From Gyrodactylus bullatarudis (taxonomy: Eukaryota; Platyhelminthes; Monogenea; Gyrodactylidea; Gyrodactylidae), in contig SSNU01000136.1 in the NCBI GenBank assembly GCA_012064415.1, forward strand, positions 265,333 through 329,332: DNA of 64,000 nt, in the 5' to 3' direction. Both the position numbers and the translations under genes were made by a program. The notes beneath the pieces are model-generated. The model saw only the letters and a list, made by a program, of their open reading frames with translations, did not search any database and was not told where the DNA came from. Of this stretch, positions 50,409 through 61,214 are shown in pieces (within the stretch, counting starts at the first letter, position 1; each line of letters starts with the position of its first letter).

Positions 50409-51330
50409 GATTTTAATACATTACGTCCCAAGGCTTTTAATCGGTCAAATCATCCAATTGTAGAAGATGTAGTAGAACAACACGTGTATGTGATGACAAG
50501 TCCGTTTCTGGTTTGAATATTTTTGAAATGACGAAGAAAATTAATGAAATTTTTGCTCTCCGAATCTGTCAGTTTTGTTTGAAAAACCTAGAAATTTTTG
50601 ACCAGCTTTGATCGGAAACACACAAACGTTTAAACCGAAAAAAAACCAAATTTGGATTCAAATGAAGATCATAATTTAGTTCAACTCTAAGTCTTTTGCA
50701 TTCAAAGCACAAATCTATGTCTCTATTTTGCTTCTAATTCGTATAGGGGCCATTGAGGTAGTATGCAAATTAGACTAAATTATTATTTTCTTCTATGAAA
50801 AGAAAAACATCATTCTATTGGTCTACCAAAAAGATCTTTTATTACGCATAACTGCTCAATTTCTAGCAGAATGAATCCAAAGGGTTGAGAAGAAGAACAG
50901 TTAATGTGAGATGTTTTCTGCTGATTTGCAAAAATCGAATACATCAAGTTTTCTCATATGATTTTATAAATAAAGTGTCGATAACAATGTAGAATCTACA
51001 TTGTAGATTCTATTCTCAAACTTTTTTCATTGAGCTGGATTTGTACAAATTCTAAATCTTCATGAATCACACGAATAAGCTTTCTTGATACAAAAATAAA
51101 TTAAGATTTAAACTTAGCCTCTAATATTGATAAATGGAGTTTTTTCAAAATTTAATTTTTTTCATTGTGAACGTCAGAGGTGTCAAAAATCACACATTAT
51201 TCTACTCTCTAATTACGAAGAATGTTATATTTTACCTGGCTATATTTGATATCATTTTGAACAGGTTAATTTTATTTTTAAATAATTAACTTAGTTATCT
51301 ACTCACTTTTTAAAGCTTGAAAACAGAACG
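50409..51330. other. Divergent intergenic region with short overlapping palindromes
   Basis: About 920 bp between the minus-strand Gln-rich gene and the plus-strand gene at 51331. At about 50988-51012 two imperfect palindromes overlap (AGAATCTACATTGTAGATTCT). No coding sequence was seen. Promoters of both genes should lie here. Confidence 0.45.
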
Positions 51331-51757
51331 ATGCCTCAAGGTGTAAGTTTTTTTATCATTTCTACCTAAAATTTACCTTTTCTGTCTTCATTTCGTCTCT
51401 ATTTAGAGAAAGTCATCATTTTTCTTTGGAAGGAAAAAAGACAGTACTGCCGATGGTAACCAAAAGAATGAGGATAAAAAAACAGAGAGTAACATAGAAA
51501 AGGCCAAAAAGTCGATGACTACAGGTAATGCTCCAGAACAACAACAATCTGGAATTGGAAAATTGGCAGACGATCTCACAGGGACTGCCTTTACAGTCTT
51601 ACAATCTGTTATCAAGGAAACAACACGGCCCAAAAGCTCTCTTATCTATTCAATTCATCCTACAACTAACTCAACTGAGGAACCTCAAAAAGAAGTTAGA
51701 CCCCTGGAGAATGAACTCAAAATACTCCAAAGCTCTATAGCCTTGAATATGAAATAA
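51331..51757 (+). CDS. Cluster member 4: small Lys/Asp-rich protein
   Basis: Unrecognised 120-aa protein from exons 51331-51342 and 51407-51757; the junction GGT|GTAAGT with acceptor TATTTAG keeps phase. There is no signal peptide; it begins MPQGRKSSFFFGRKKDS and is highly charged up to residue 50. It then has GTAFTVLQSVIKETTR, matching the shared motif of the cluster, and ends in a short amphipathic stretch (ENELKILQSSIALNMK). Confidence 0.6.
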
Positions 51758-51952
51758 TTGTTTTCATTTACTTTTCCACCTAAACTATGTTCAGAAAAAT
51801 TCATAAAATATAAAAATTCAAATTAATTTAAATTAAATTTGTATCTTTTGAACTTTATTTTATTTACACACAGATTTTCTGTTTGGTTAGATGAAAATAA
51901 TCTTTTTCTGAGGATAATTTGCGGACTCTTTTGTCAATCTTTTCAAAGATTT

Positions 51953-52182
51953 TTACTCTGCAATAAATCCTCCACTGCCACGAGACCAACCAAGATATGG
52001 ATCTCCTAGGCCAGGGTCAGTGGATGGCTTACGGGTCTTTCCCTCCAAAATATCTCGAACAGTACTGGTCAACATTTTAAAGGCACCTGAGTAGGCTTCT
52101 GGACCTTGAGGTGGTGGTGGACCTTGCATGCTTTCTTTTGGTATCTCTTGATGAAAATATTTCCTTTTAGTCTTGTCGTGTT
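51953..52182 (-). CDS. Cluster member 5: terminal exon of a small protein
   Basis: Partial model. The last exon starts after acceptor TACTCAG (exon from 52182, phase 1) and ends at TAA, giving 76 codons. It contains a Pro-rich GPPPPQGPEAY, then SGAFKMLTSTVRDILEGKTR, which closely parallels the plus-strand neighbour at 52955 (AFQMLRGCVADYVEGRT), and a C-terminal PYLGWSRGSGGF. I did not find the first exon; a start and possibly a signal peptide should lie between 52183 and 52950. Confidence 0.55.
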
Positions 52183-52954
52183 CTGAGTACGTTAAGAGAG
52201 GTTAGTGACTAAGAATTATTCTCTCGCTGACTTTTCAAGGACTCAAAATAAAAATATTGTTTAATTTCTACGCAAATTGTCTTCTTATCTATCTCTAATC
52301 ACTATATATCGTTTTAAAAAAGGTATTCTGTTTATGTGAGTTTAGAATACAGTGTCTTTTCAAATATTTGGATGAGCTCTATAGAACAAGACTGTCATGA
52401 GATCCATTTGAATACTCTATATTATAATCATCATTACTTTTATTATGTGACAATGATACGCAATTTAAAAAAATTACTAATAATAATTATTATAATTTAT
52501 AATAAGTAATTTTCCACAATTTTCATTAAATGTATGTGTTTAGTCAATTTGAAAAATTTCAATGTCCTAAAAATACTCAAACCACACAATCCGTAAACAC
52601 TACTGTATAGAGTTCAAATGTAATACTAAACGACTGTTTTGTTCATTTCAAAGATTTAATTTACTCTGTGTAACACATGATGACTTGATTTTTTGATTTT
52701 TCTTTTTCATTCATCACACCAGGTTCTCTAATATGACTGAGAAAACGAAAGAGAATGATTTAGAAAGATGCGAAGTTTAAGTTTATTTTCAAGTGAAAAA
52801 ATAAAACATTTTTATCATTTCTCGAATTTCTTTGCTCTCTAAGCATTGCTGAAATTTTTTTCTGGGAAGACGAGACCATATTTTCAGTGCCATAACTCAC
52901 TCTATCTCAATAATATAAATAGAAGAACCTATTCATTTTTAGGGAAAAAGAAAA
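52183..52954. other. Divergent intergenic region of the cluster
   Basis: About 770 bp between oppositely oriented cluster members. It should include the missing 5' exon of the minus-strand gene and the promoter of the plus-strand gene. An acceptor-like TTTTTAG lies 14 nt before the 52955 start, so the plus gene may have a 5' UTR intron. Confidence 0.35.
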
Positions 52955-53407
52955 ATGAAGAACGCTTTGATAATTCTGACGACAACATTGATTTTCATCG
53001 TGGGCAATATCCTTCCTATTGTTAACGCCAACGATTGGGATTTTGGGGGCGGGCAACCCTTTTTAGATAATTTTGTCGGTGGCATGGCACAGAATCCACG
53101 ATCTCGTCCAACTAATCATTATGCTCAAGGTTATACATCATCTGTACAGACGTCAAAGCCGGGGGAGCCGATTCCACAAACTGCCTTTCAAATGCTTCGA
53201 GGCTGTGTTGCTGATTATGTTGAGGGTAGGACGCATTTGCCCCATGATGGTTCATTGAATGCTGCCTCAGGGGTTCTCACTTGGGATCCAGTTTTACCTG
53301 ATGGAAGGACAGTTGATTTCACCGATCGAGTCAATATTTTCATGGTTCCGAGAATTGAATATGAAATAAGGAGCCCTTTCGGATTTTTATTGGAAAATTC
53401 TCTCTAG
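52955..53407 (+). CDS. Secreted 150-aa protein, cluster member 6
   Basis: Unrecognised. The ATG is followed by a clear signal peptide (ALIILTTTLIFIVGNIL, cleavage near ANA). The mature protein is about 125 aa: a Gly/Phe-rich start, GEPIPQTAFQMLRGCV, then ADYVEGRTHLPHDG, GVLTWDPVLPDG and a C-terminal SPFGFLLENSL. It has a single Cys, so an intramolecular disulfide is excluded. The AFxMLxxxV...EGRT segment is very similar to the minus-strand gene ending at 51953, supporting descent by duplication. Confidence 0.7.
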   Translation: MKNALIILTTTLIFIVGNILPIVNANDWDFGGGQPFLDNFVGGMAQNPRSRPTNHYAQGYTSSVQTSKPGEPIPQTAFQMLRGCVADYVEGRTHLPHDGSLNAASGVLTWDPVLPDGRTVDFTDRVNIFMVPRIEYEIRSPFGFLLENSL

Positions 53408-54492
53408 ATAAGTCGAATTTAAACTTGTTACTACACCATTGTAAGAATATAAATATTTTTCAAATTCTTTTCTAATTTTCATTCTATTGAAATTGTATTT
53501 TTGATAAATGAAAAATTTCAATTTCAGCTCCCGGTATATTTATTCTTTCAGAAGATCAACTGCCATTAACTTTTGAAAGATTTTCTGGAGACTAAAAATA
53601 TTTCAGCTCTTACTAACAGTATTTACTGAGTCAGTAATACTGACGAAGGGGTTACCGAAAATCTCATCCAATCAAGTTATTACAGGATTAAATACGAGAA
53701 GATATTCTTCCAAAGAAAAGAATTCTAACTATCTCTCTAAAGGCAGAAGATGATGTTGATGACCAAAATAACAATTGAATATTGAAATTTAATATGACGA
53801 TGGGAAACTGAAATTTATTAAAAGTAAATAAATTAATTGTTACATGATGCAGTTCCCAAATGCAATAAAAAAGTGCTAATTAAAAATGTTTCAATATAAA
53901 AAATATCGATGACTTAATAATAATATGCTGAATTTTTTTCGTTGAATCCTCATCAGAGATTTAGAACGGAATCAAGAATGATCAAATTAGAACTATTATT
54001 TATTCTTATTCAAATAACTACGTAGAAGATAGATATTGTTTTACTCGAATATTCGATTTATCAATGAATCAACACACAATGTTCCTCATCACAAGATTTG
54101 AATGAAATTTATCGTAATTTAATTTATCTACTTGTTCTCTTCTGAAAAATGAATTTATCCAATCATGGAGCATTATTTTTTATGGAGAAAAAGCTTAGTC
54201 TAGACTTAAAGTACACGCAAAAGGTTTACAGAAAAATCTATACTATAGGATAAACAAAGGAAATGCTAAGAGGAAAAACACTAATCAATTAATAGAAAAT
54301 ACAAGTTTATGAATAATTTTCAGGATATCCAAATGCCTGTTAAGGCAATTGAATGCAACTTTATTGCCTCATGCATATGAAATCTTGCAAAGGTCTTGAA
54401 AAGGTTTCTTGATCATAAAAATTTTATTTCTTTATCAAGTTTGAAATATGGCAATTTTCTTAAATTCTGAGTACGTGATCTTTGCAAGAGAT
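53408..54492. other. Intergenic, nothing recognised
   Basis: About 1.1 kb between convergent genes. It is AT-rich with no supported ORF, RNA gene or repeat, and presumably contains two 3' UTRs. Confidence 0.45.
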
Positions 54493-54786
54493 TCAATTTT
54501 TAATAGCTGAAGTCAATTTCAATAAACTATTCATGATGACAGTCTTGTTTTGTTCTGTTGAGACTCTAGATGCTTGACTTCCATCAGTTTTACCCAAGAA
54601 TACGTTTGAGCAACCATCTCGCCTGCGCATGGCATCCTTGACGATTCCATTCAGCATTGAAAGTCCTTTTTGGTTAACTGCATTATTGTTAGATTCTTCA
54701 ATTTCGTTTGGCGGTGTCGAGACCACTTGTTGGTGGCTATGATGGGACTGATGTAATTTTGAATTTCGAGATTTTTGGCCCATCAT
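54493..54786 (-). CDS. Cluster member 7: small His/Gln/Asn-containing protein
   Basis: Unrecognised 97-aa open frame with ATG at 54786. A possible acceptor (AAATCTTAG) lies 7 nt upstream, so it may be the last exon of a longer gene. It shows GLSMLNGIVKDAMRRRDG, aligning with the A/G-(F/L)-x-(M)-L-x3-V core of the cluster, then a C-terminal helix (MNSLLKLTSAIKN). No signal peptide is in this exon. Confidence 0.5.
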   Translation of the reverse strand: MMGQKSRNSKLHQSHHSHQQVVSTPPNEIEESNNNAVNQKGLSMLNGIVKDAMRRRDGCSNVFLGKTDGSQASRVSTEQNKTVIMNSLLKLTSAIKN

Positions 54787-55425
54787 TCTCCTACTAAGAT
54801 TTTTCTTTACTGAAGCAAATATATTCGTCTCGTGTGCTGTCTTACTGAATTGAAAATGTATTGCAGAATAGAATTTTGATGGTACATTAGATTTTACAAC
54901 AATTACATCGTGTGAATTCTTTGTACTCTGGAGTAAACTTGACTATTTAATGAATGTAATTATTTCGGCCGCAACAAACACTTGAATTGTCAACAAGTTG
55001 AACGTTTCAAGAGATTTTCTTACCGATAAAATACTTGAAAAATTCAGAATCGTTTGAAAAGTTATTTCATTTCGTTTAGGATCAATGAGATATATGGTTA
55101 GATAAATAAATAGATGGTCTATAATTACATGTTATACTGGATACAAGGCTGGAGAAATTGAATTTCCGCCTCATCGATAATGGATTCTAATTAATGCAGC
55201 AAGAGAGATGTATGATTGAGAAAAATAGTTCATGTCGAAATAATTCATTGATTTTATTTTTAAATTCTATAATTACTAAAATGATATCTGATTTATTTTT
55301 CATAATTTCACTTATTTGATTCGGATAAATTTTAATTTTTCTGATAGAAGAGGGGTCTCTCTGATACTCAGGAAATATTCATGATAATTGATAAGTTTCT
55401 CGTACAAAAGTCCGTTTTTCAGAAT
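54787..55425. other. Intergenic, nothing recognised
   Basis: About 640 bp between the last member of the cluster and the 3' end of TMEM65. No coding or structured element was recognised. Confidence 0.45.
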
Positions 55426-56873
55426 TCAACTAGACTGAGCCTTCTTTTCAGCATGGTTGGTTTCTTTTGTGTCGATAAATAACAACGGTATCATGCCAAA
55501 TATACATCCGATTGAAATGCCTAGTACACGCCCCTAAATCAAAATATTTTTAATAGATTTAGTATAAGTAAAGATATTTTAATCAGGAAACTATCGAAGA
55601 ATTATACGGTAACTAAGATAATCAAAAATTTTCATACACTGGAATATCTGAATTCAAACATTCATGGTTTTTTCATTCAAAGAGATTTTTTTGGTTGTTA
55701 AAAAATACTGTATTACTATATGTCAAAGTTAATTTACAAATATCTAAATTTATAGTTTTAAAAATTCCCTTTTTTCATAAAGAAAATACAGTTTAATTCT
55801 CTACTAATTAATAAAGTGCAAAAGGATGTAAAGAAATTCTAATGATGATTAACTCAGCTTTGATGTACATCAATTTGAAATAAAATTTCTTTCTTCTTGA
55901 CAGTAAAAATTTAATTTGAGCAAAAATTAAATACTGATTAGGGCTATTAATTGTTCACAAAATTTTATTACAAGAGAAACTCAGAAAAACCAGCAACAGG
56001 AATTTTGTTTTTGATTGTAAAAAATAATTTTATTCAACAATAGGTTATTCAAATCGATCGTATTTAAAAAAAAATCAATAATTATAATTATTAGTAGAAT
56101 CCACTCACAATAGCTATAGCGATGCTGGATGGTCTCCGATGCATCTGTTCAATAGTCAATGGGGGACCCCGGATGCCAAGATGGTTTACAAACTTTTCAA
56201 CTTTACCAGCAAGACTAAATATAATACATTATAATTAATGTAAAAACTTACGATAACCCAGCAACGTCTGATACTAAATTTCCAAGACCGGCAGCTTAAT
56301 AAATAATAATTTTATAATATGTAGAAAATTATCTTTAATCAATAAGTTGTCTTTTATTATACATTTAAAATCGTTGTAATAGGAGTCCTATTATAGGACG
56401 AATGAGATTGCAAATTATGCATATTTAAAAATGAATAAGAACCAAGAGATAGAAACACACTTTAGAAGACTTACATGCCATAGTTGAAAGCCCGAATCCT
56501 TGAGAAAATGTCAAGTCTATATACTCTCCCTTGAAAGAAATAAGAATAATTTTTACTCACAGCACAAATCATAATGGCATTGTCGAGAAATCCAAAACCA
56601 ATGAATGGTAGAGCATTAGCGAATGCAACTATCAAGTAAAAATATCTAATTACTTATTCTCAGTTGCTGCATGTTGGGATCTGGATCAACTTTTTCTTTC
56701 TTCATAGATTCGTCGTACAAACGAAGTTCCTCTCGAAGTGAATCAATTTCATCATTATTTAACTGACTGAAATCAATTCGATCTGATATGTCTCTTTTAT
56801 GACTCCCATTTCTCTTAAGAAAAGTAAGGCGAGAAGATTGAAAAAATAAGGTGGAAAACTTGTTAGTTAGCAT
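55426..56873 (-). CDS. TMEM65: TMEM65-like mitochondrial inner-membrane protein
   Basis: TMEM65 is a mitochondrial inner-membrane protein linked to ion homeostasis and cardiac function in vertebrates. Exons (minus): 56873-56654, 56628-56561, 56529-56475, 56294-56252, 56214-56109, 55533-55426; 199 aa, all phases consistent. The N-terminus (NKFSTLFFQSSRLTFLKRNG) looks like a mitochondrial presequence. Then DEIDSLREELRLYDE, MQQLRI, and the family core NALPFIGFGFLDNAIMI. The next exons give GFGLSTMA and SAGLGNLVSDVAG, the next loop EQMHRRPSSIAIAI, and the last membrane segment GISIGCIFGMIPLLF. The first two introns are 25 and 31 nt. Confidence 0.9.
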
Positions 56874-57016
56874 TATTCATACGAAAATATGACTGAAAAA
56901 ACTAAGATTTTTATAAAATACAACAGTTTAAACTTTAAAAAGTTTTAACTTAAATCATTCAGGAAATTAATTTGTTTAAGCTTTATTAGTGTCAACTTTC
57001 AAAAATCTAAAAATAT

Positions 57017-57823
57017 ATGAGTAAATTTATTCCCATACAACAGGCTGGTGGGCCCATAATATTTCGTCAGCTTTTTGAGAGTTTGACATCCACGTATACA
57101 TATTTAATTGCTGATAGAAAAACTAAGGAAGCAATTTTAATTGATCCAGTCTATGAAACTGTTGATAGAGATGCAAAATTAGTAAAGTTTTTATTTCTAA
57201 TTTAATAAGATAACTTCTTTGGATTTAAAACTTACTAAAATACTGAATACCCATATTCATGCCGATCACGTTACTGGCTCTGGAAAACTTAAACAAATAT
57301 TTCCAAAGGCTAAAAGTTACATTTCTAGGGAATATGATGTAATTTCAATGAATTATTTTAGAAATACAATGCACAAGCTGATGTTAAACTCGAACATAAT
57401 CATAAAATATCCTTTGGAGATTTCAATCTGCTTGCCAAGTCCACTCCTGGGCATACAGATGGCTGTTTAACCTTTGTTTTTCCTGAAGGAGGCGTTGCCT
57501 TCACCGGAGATGCCTTACTCATTCGAGGGTGTGGAAGGACTGATTTTCAAGATGGTGATGCTGGTCTTCTGTATGATAAAATTCATGCAGAAATTCTTTC
57601 TCTTGATGAAGATTATCTTCTTTTTCCGGCTCATGACTATTCCGGAGCAACTGTCACGTCGGTGGCTGAAGAGAAAAAATATAATCCAAGGCTCACTAAA
57701 ACTAAAGATGAGTTCATAAAAATTATGAATAATCTTGGTCTCGCCAAACCTTTACAAATCGAAAATGCTGTGCCAGCAAACTTGAAGTGTGGAATTTTCG
57801 GCGATGGAGACTCTTCTACTTGA
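57017..57823 (+). CDS. ETHE1: Persulfide dioxygenase ETHE1
   Basis: Mitochondrial nonheme-iron enzyme of sulfide detoxification; oxidises glutathione persulfide to sulfite. Exons 57017-57181, 57210-57338 and 57362-57823 with introns of 28 and 23 nt; 251 aa (human 254). Motifs: [30 protein letters not shown] (metal-site HxHxDH), STPGHTDGC (metal His), [17 protein letters not shown] (metal Asp and the ETHE1 signature) and FPAHDYSG (final His). The start [12 protein letters not shown] lacks a strong presequence, so localisation is uncertain. It diverges from TMEM65 over 143 bp. Confidence 0.93.
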
Positions 57824-58026
57824 AGTTCAAGCCTTGAAACCAAAAAATCATCATTCGAGAAATTATTTTTTTCGCACATTATTTGAATAGTCTTCAATAA
57901 ATAAATAATATTTCATCAAGACTAGAATAAAATTGCTATTTTTTTATAAATTGTGCAGTACATGATTTTCGTGAAGCTTAGGATCAAGAAGGCAATTTTA
58001 GCGCTTGATATTTGTATTTTTTGCTC
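57824..58026. other. ETHE1 3' flank with a sequence repeated at 60943
   Basis: It contains AATAAATAAT near 57900, a likely ETHE1 polyadenylation signal. The stretch 57963-58020 recurs in the same orientation, diverged, at about 60943-60999. Confidence 0.5.
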
Positions 58027-60430
58027 AGCAGTTCGTTTCAGGTTCAGCGAAAAATTGGGCCTAGCACTCCTATTGCGCGTAACCAATCAGATTCATTTGA
58101 ATTCTTAAAAATGAGGGATCATGGTGTAAGGTCTATTCAAGCCCATTATTCAATATAAAACTGCTTATATCCACCTTATACTTAGCCTATGGTTCGGTTA
58201 AGGTTCAGTCTATTCAATGCATAGTATTTATGTGATAGGATTAAATTAAGATAAAAATTGAGAACTGGCCCTTTTATCGAATAAGAATCTGGGAATCAAT
58301 CAAAGGTGCCTCAATAATGAGTGAAATAGAGAATCATCTCCAAAAACGAGCGCGGCATTCTTGAGTCTTGAGAAATTGCAATTCGTAAGTATAGTTGGTA
58401 GAGAATAGCTTTATTAATCTCGAGTCTTCTCCATGTCACAATGGAGGGTATCTTGGGTGTTTGGCCGTAAAGCCATCTAAACTTAATTTCAAGCAATGTT
58501 CTAGGAGTGGAAGAGACCAATCAATATCTGTAAGAATAATTTAATTTTTCAGGAAATTTTTCTTTTTAATTCCCCTGAATGTCCTCATTCAACTTGTCTA
58601 CTACTTTAGTTCATGTAGAACATATTTTCAGCTATTGTCGCAACTATTTTCATAGAGTGATCATATTTTTTTTGTTTCGTTACTGTCTTCTGAAATTAGC
58701 TCAAGTTCAAACTCGAATAGGACTCCTATTATAGGAGGGAATGGTAATATGATTGAAATTGATGAAAATTCCCTGGCCTTTTTTATTATCAAAAGAGAAT
58801 TTTCTGCTTCTTGAATCAGTTTAATGCATCATATGGATTCACACAAGAAAGAATTAGATACCGAAAATTTCTCTTCTCATTCTTTAAAAAGAATAAACTG
58901 TGCTTATTACTCTTTTACTGAAATGCTTCATTGATTTCACAGTTATCTTTCAACAAAGAATTATTTTAACATAGAACTTTTTAATGGATTTCTCTTACAG
59001 TAGTCTTCGATTGGATTCTCAAAATCATTGATAATTCAATGTAAAAGAACAGAGATATACTTTTGATTGATTTACTTAGATAGATACTTATGATAAACCA
59101 TAAATAAAGCCGATAAGAATGAAGACTTGACAAAATTACTACGGTTATGAAAGATATTCAGTAAAATAATCATTGATGAGAATTATTCAAGATTGCTACA
59201 AGGGATTGTAACCCTAAAACTCGATCGAAAATACCACAATGCACGCTCAGAATATGAGTACTTATGGTGTATTCAAAATGTACACGCAGATACGAAAATA
59301 AAATTTTTTTTTATAATAAAATTTATTAAAACTTCGGTCAATATTATTATTCTCAGACATTGGTCATCCAAACATTTTGACGGTGATCGAGGTCATCGTG
59401 CCACTGAAGAAAGCGTGTGAAAACAATCACCGTGGATCATTGACTGAGAATACTAATATTGACAAAAACTAATTTAAGTCACTTTTACAAAATTTCTTGG
59501 GTCTATTTGAGTGTATTATAAAATGGCCTAGTATCATCAGTGATGATTCATCATTAAGTCAAAAATAATAAGGAATTTTTAACATTTGAAGAAAATATAT
59601 TTGAAAAATAGTTTTATTGACAGAAAACTAGAGAAAAACATGAAATTGTACCTAAAAAAACTTATCGGCCTCTCCAATCAACGACAGTTAAACCTAGATT
59701 CTGAAATTTTAATCCTCAAGGTCCTCAATCCATATCAAACTTATTGAAGTATCAAGTTGGGAATCTATGAAAAATATTTTTGAAAAATCGGAACTCCCAA
59801 ACGATAATGAGGTGAATCATTAGATCAGATATAACATAAACGATTTTCTAGATTTTAGAGTTAATAATAGATTATGCCATATAAAATCTGTTTTGATTAT
59901 TGAAATCCATGACTAAAATTTCCTTTCTAATATAGGAAATCACTTTTATATCGCTTTTATCGCTCTAAGAGGAAGGAGTCAATCTTACGAAATTCATGAT
60001 GATAAAGAGTTACCCCTTGATTAAGTTATTTAGCCTAAGTTGACAATGTATGATAAATTATAAATTATATTGAAGATTATATTGAACACGTATCAACACT
60101 AATCAGAAATTTTCTAGACATTTTATCATATCAATTCTGGCAAATTTTAAAGAAAATTGGGCTTCCTATCTTTCAAAAAATCATTTAAGGGCCAGTTCTC
60201 AATTTTTATCTTAATTTAATCCTGTCACATGAATACTATGCATTGAATAGATTGAACCTTAACTGAACCATAGACTAAGTATAAGGTGGATATAGGCAGT
60301 TTTATATTGAATAATGGGCTTGAATAGACCTTACACCATGATCCCTCATTTTTAAGAATTCAAATGAATCTGACTGGCTAATTTAGGGGTGCTAAGCCCA
60401 ATTTTTCGCTGAACTTGAAACGAACTGCTA
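58027..60430. mobile_element. 2.4-kb element bounded by 245-bp inverted repeats
   Basis: 58027-58272 and 60188-60430 are reverse complements over about 245 bp, with scattered substitutions and one diverged patch near 58068-58085. Shared blocks include GAACCTTAACTGAACCATAG on the right arm and its diverged complement on the left. The outer ends begin AGCAGTTCGTTTCA. The 1.9-kb interior has no ORF with transposase features. The structure fits a nonautonomous long-TIR DNA transposon; a local inverted duplication is the alternative. I could not find a clear target-site duplication. Confidence 0.85.
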
Positions 60431-61214
60431 CCGTATTTTTAATCATTTAACCCTCAAATGAGAAATTCATTCTTGCTAATGGGAATTTCAATATAGACCC
60501 CCAAATTTCCTTCTATGATTAAGATAAAGATTTAACGATTACAACTAGGGAGTCTTACGATTATAAATGTCATGAAATATTTTCAATACTATTCAGTTTA
60601 TTCAACCAACTTCTAATGGAGAGGTTCTACCGAAATTCAATCGATCTATTGGTCACATGATTTCTCTTCAAGATGAAATTTTCCTGCTGATATGGAGTGG
60701 TTTAACTTATTTTCCCCCCTAGAAAATTCTAAATTTAATAAAGTGAAATAATGTTTTACCATAATTTTAACTCTTACAAATCTGTATGTATGTGAAATTT
60801 CGTATAGCTAGAAATTTTATTCACAATTGTTCAGAACCAAAATAAAACTACCAAATAACCATTTTAAATAAATACGTCACATAAAGTGCAAGAAAATCCT
60901 TGGTCAGAATTTCTCAACGTGAGAATATAAATAGAGAAAGTTGATTTTCGTAAAACTTGGGAACAAGAAGGAAATTTTTGAATTTGTATTTTTCGTATTA
61001 AATTTGCCATAATTTTATAAGCTATAAAAGCGATGTTGAAATTTCCTCTACTTCTCATACAGTACATATTTGTTAGGAAATCTCTTATAAGCAAAACTTA
61101 TGATGAAAATATTCATATAATTTGAGATGAGTTCTTGAATATATGATATGTTTTATACATATAAAATGCATGATATACATTGTATATGTACTAAAGATTT
61201 TTAAAAGAAACAGG
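60431..61214. other. Intergenic; diverged repeat copy at 60943-60999
   Basis: No coding sequence is supported; the minus-strand frame at 60864-61094 is uncharacteristic. It holds the second copy of the short direct repeat described at 57963. Confidence 0.45.
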
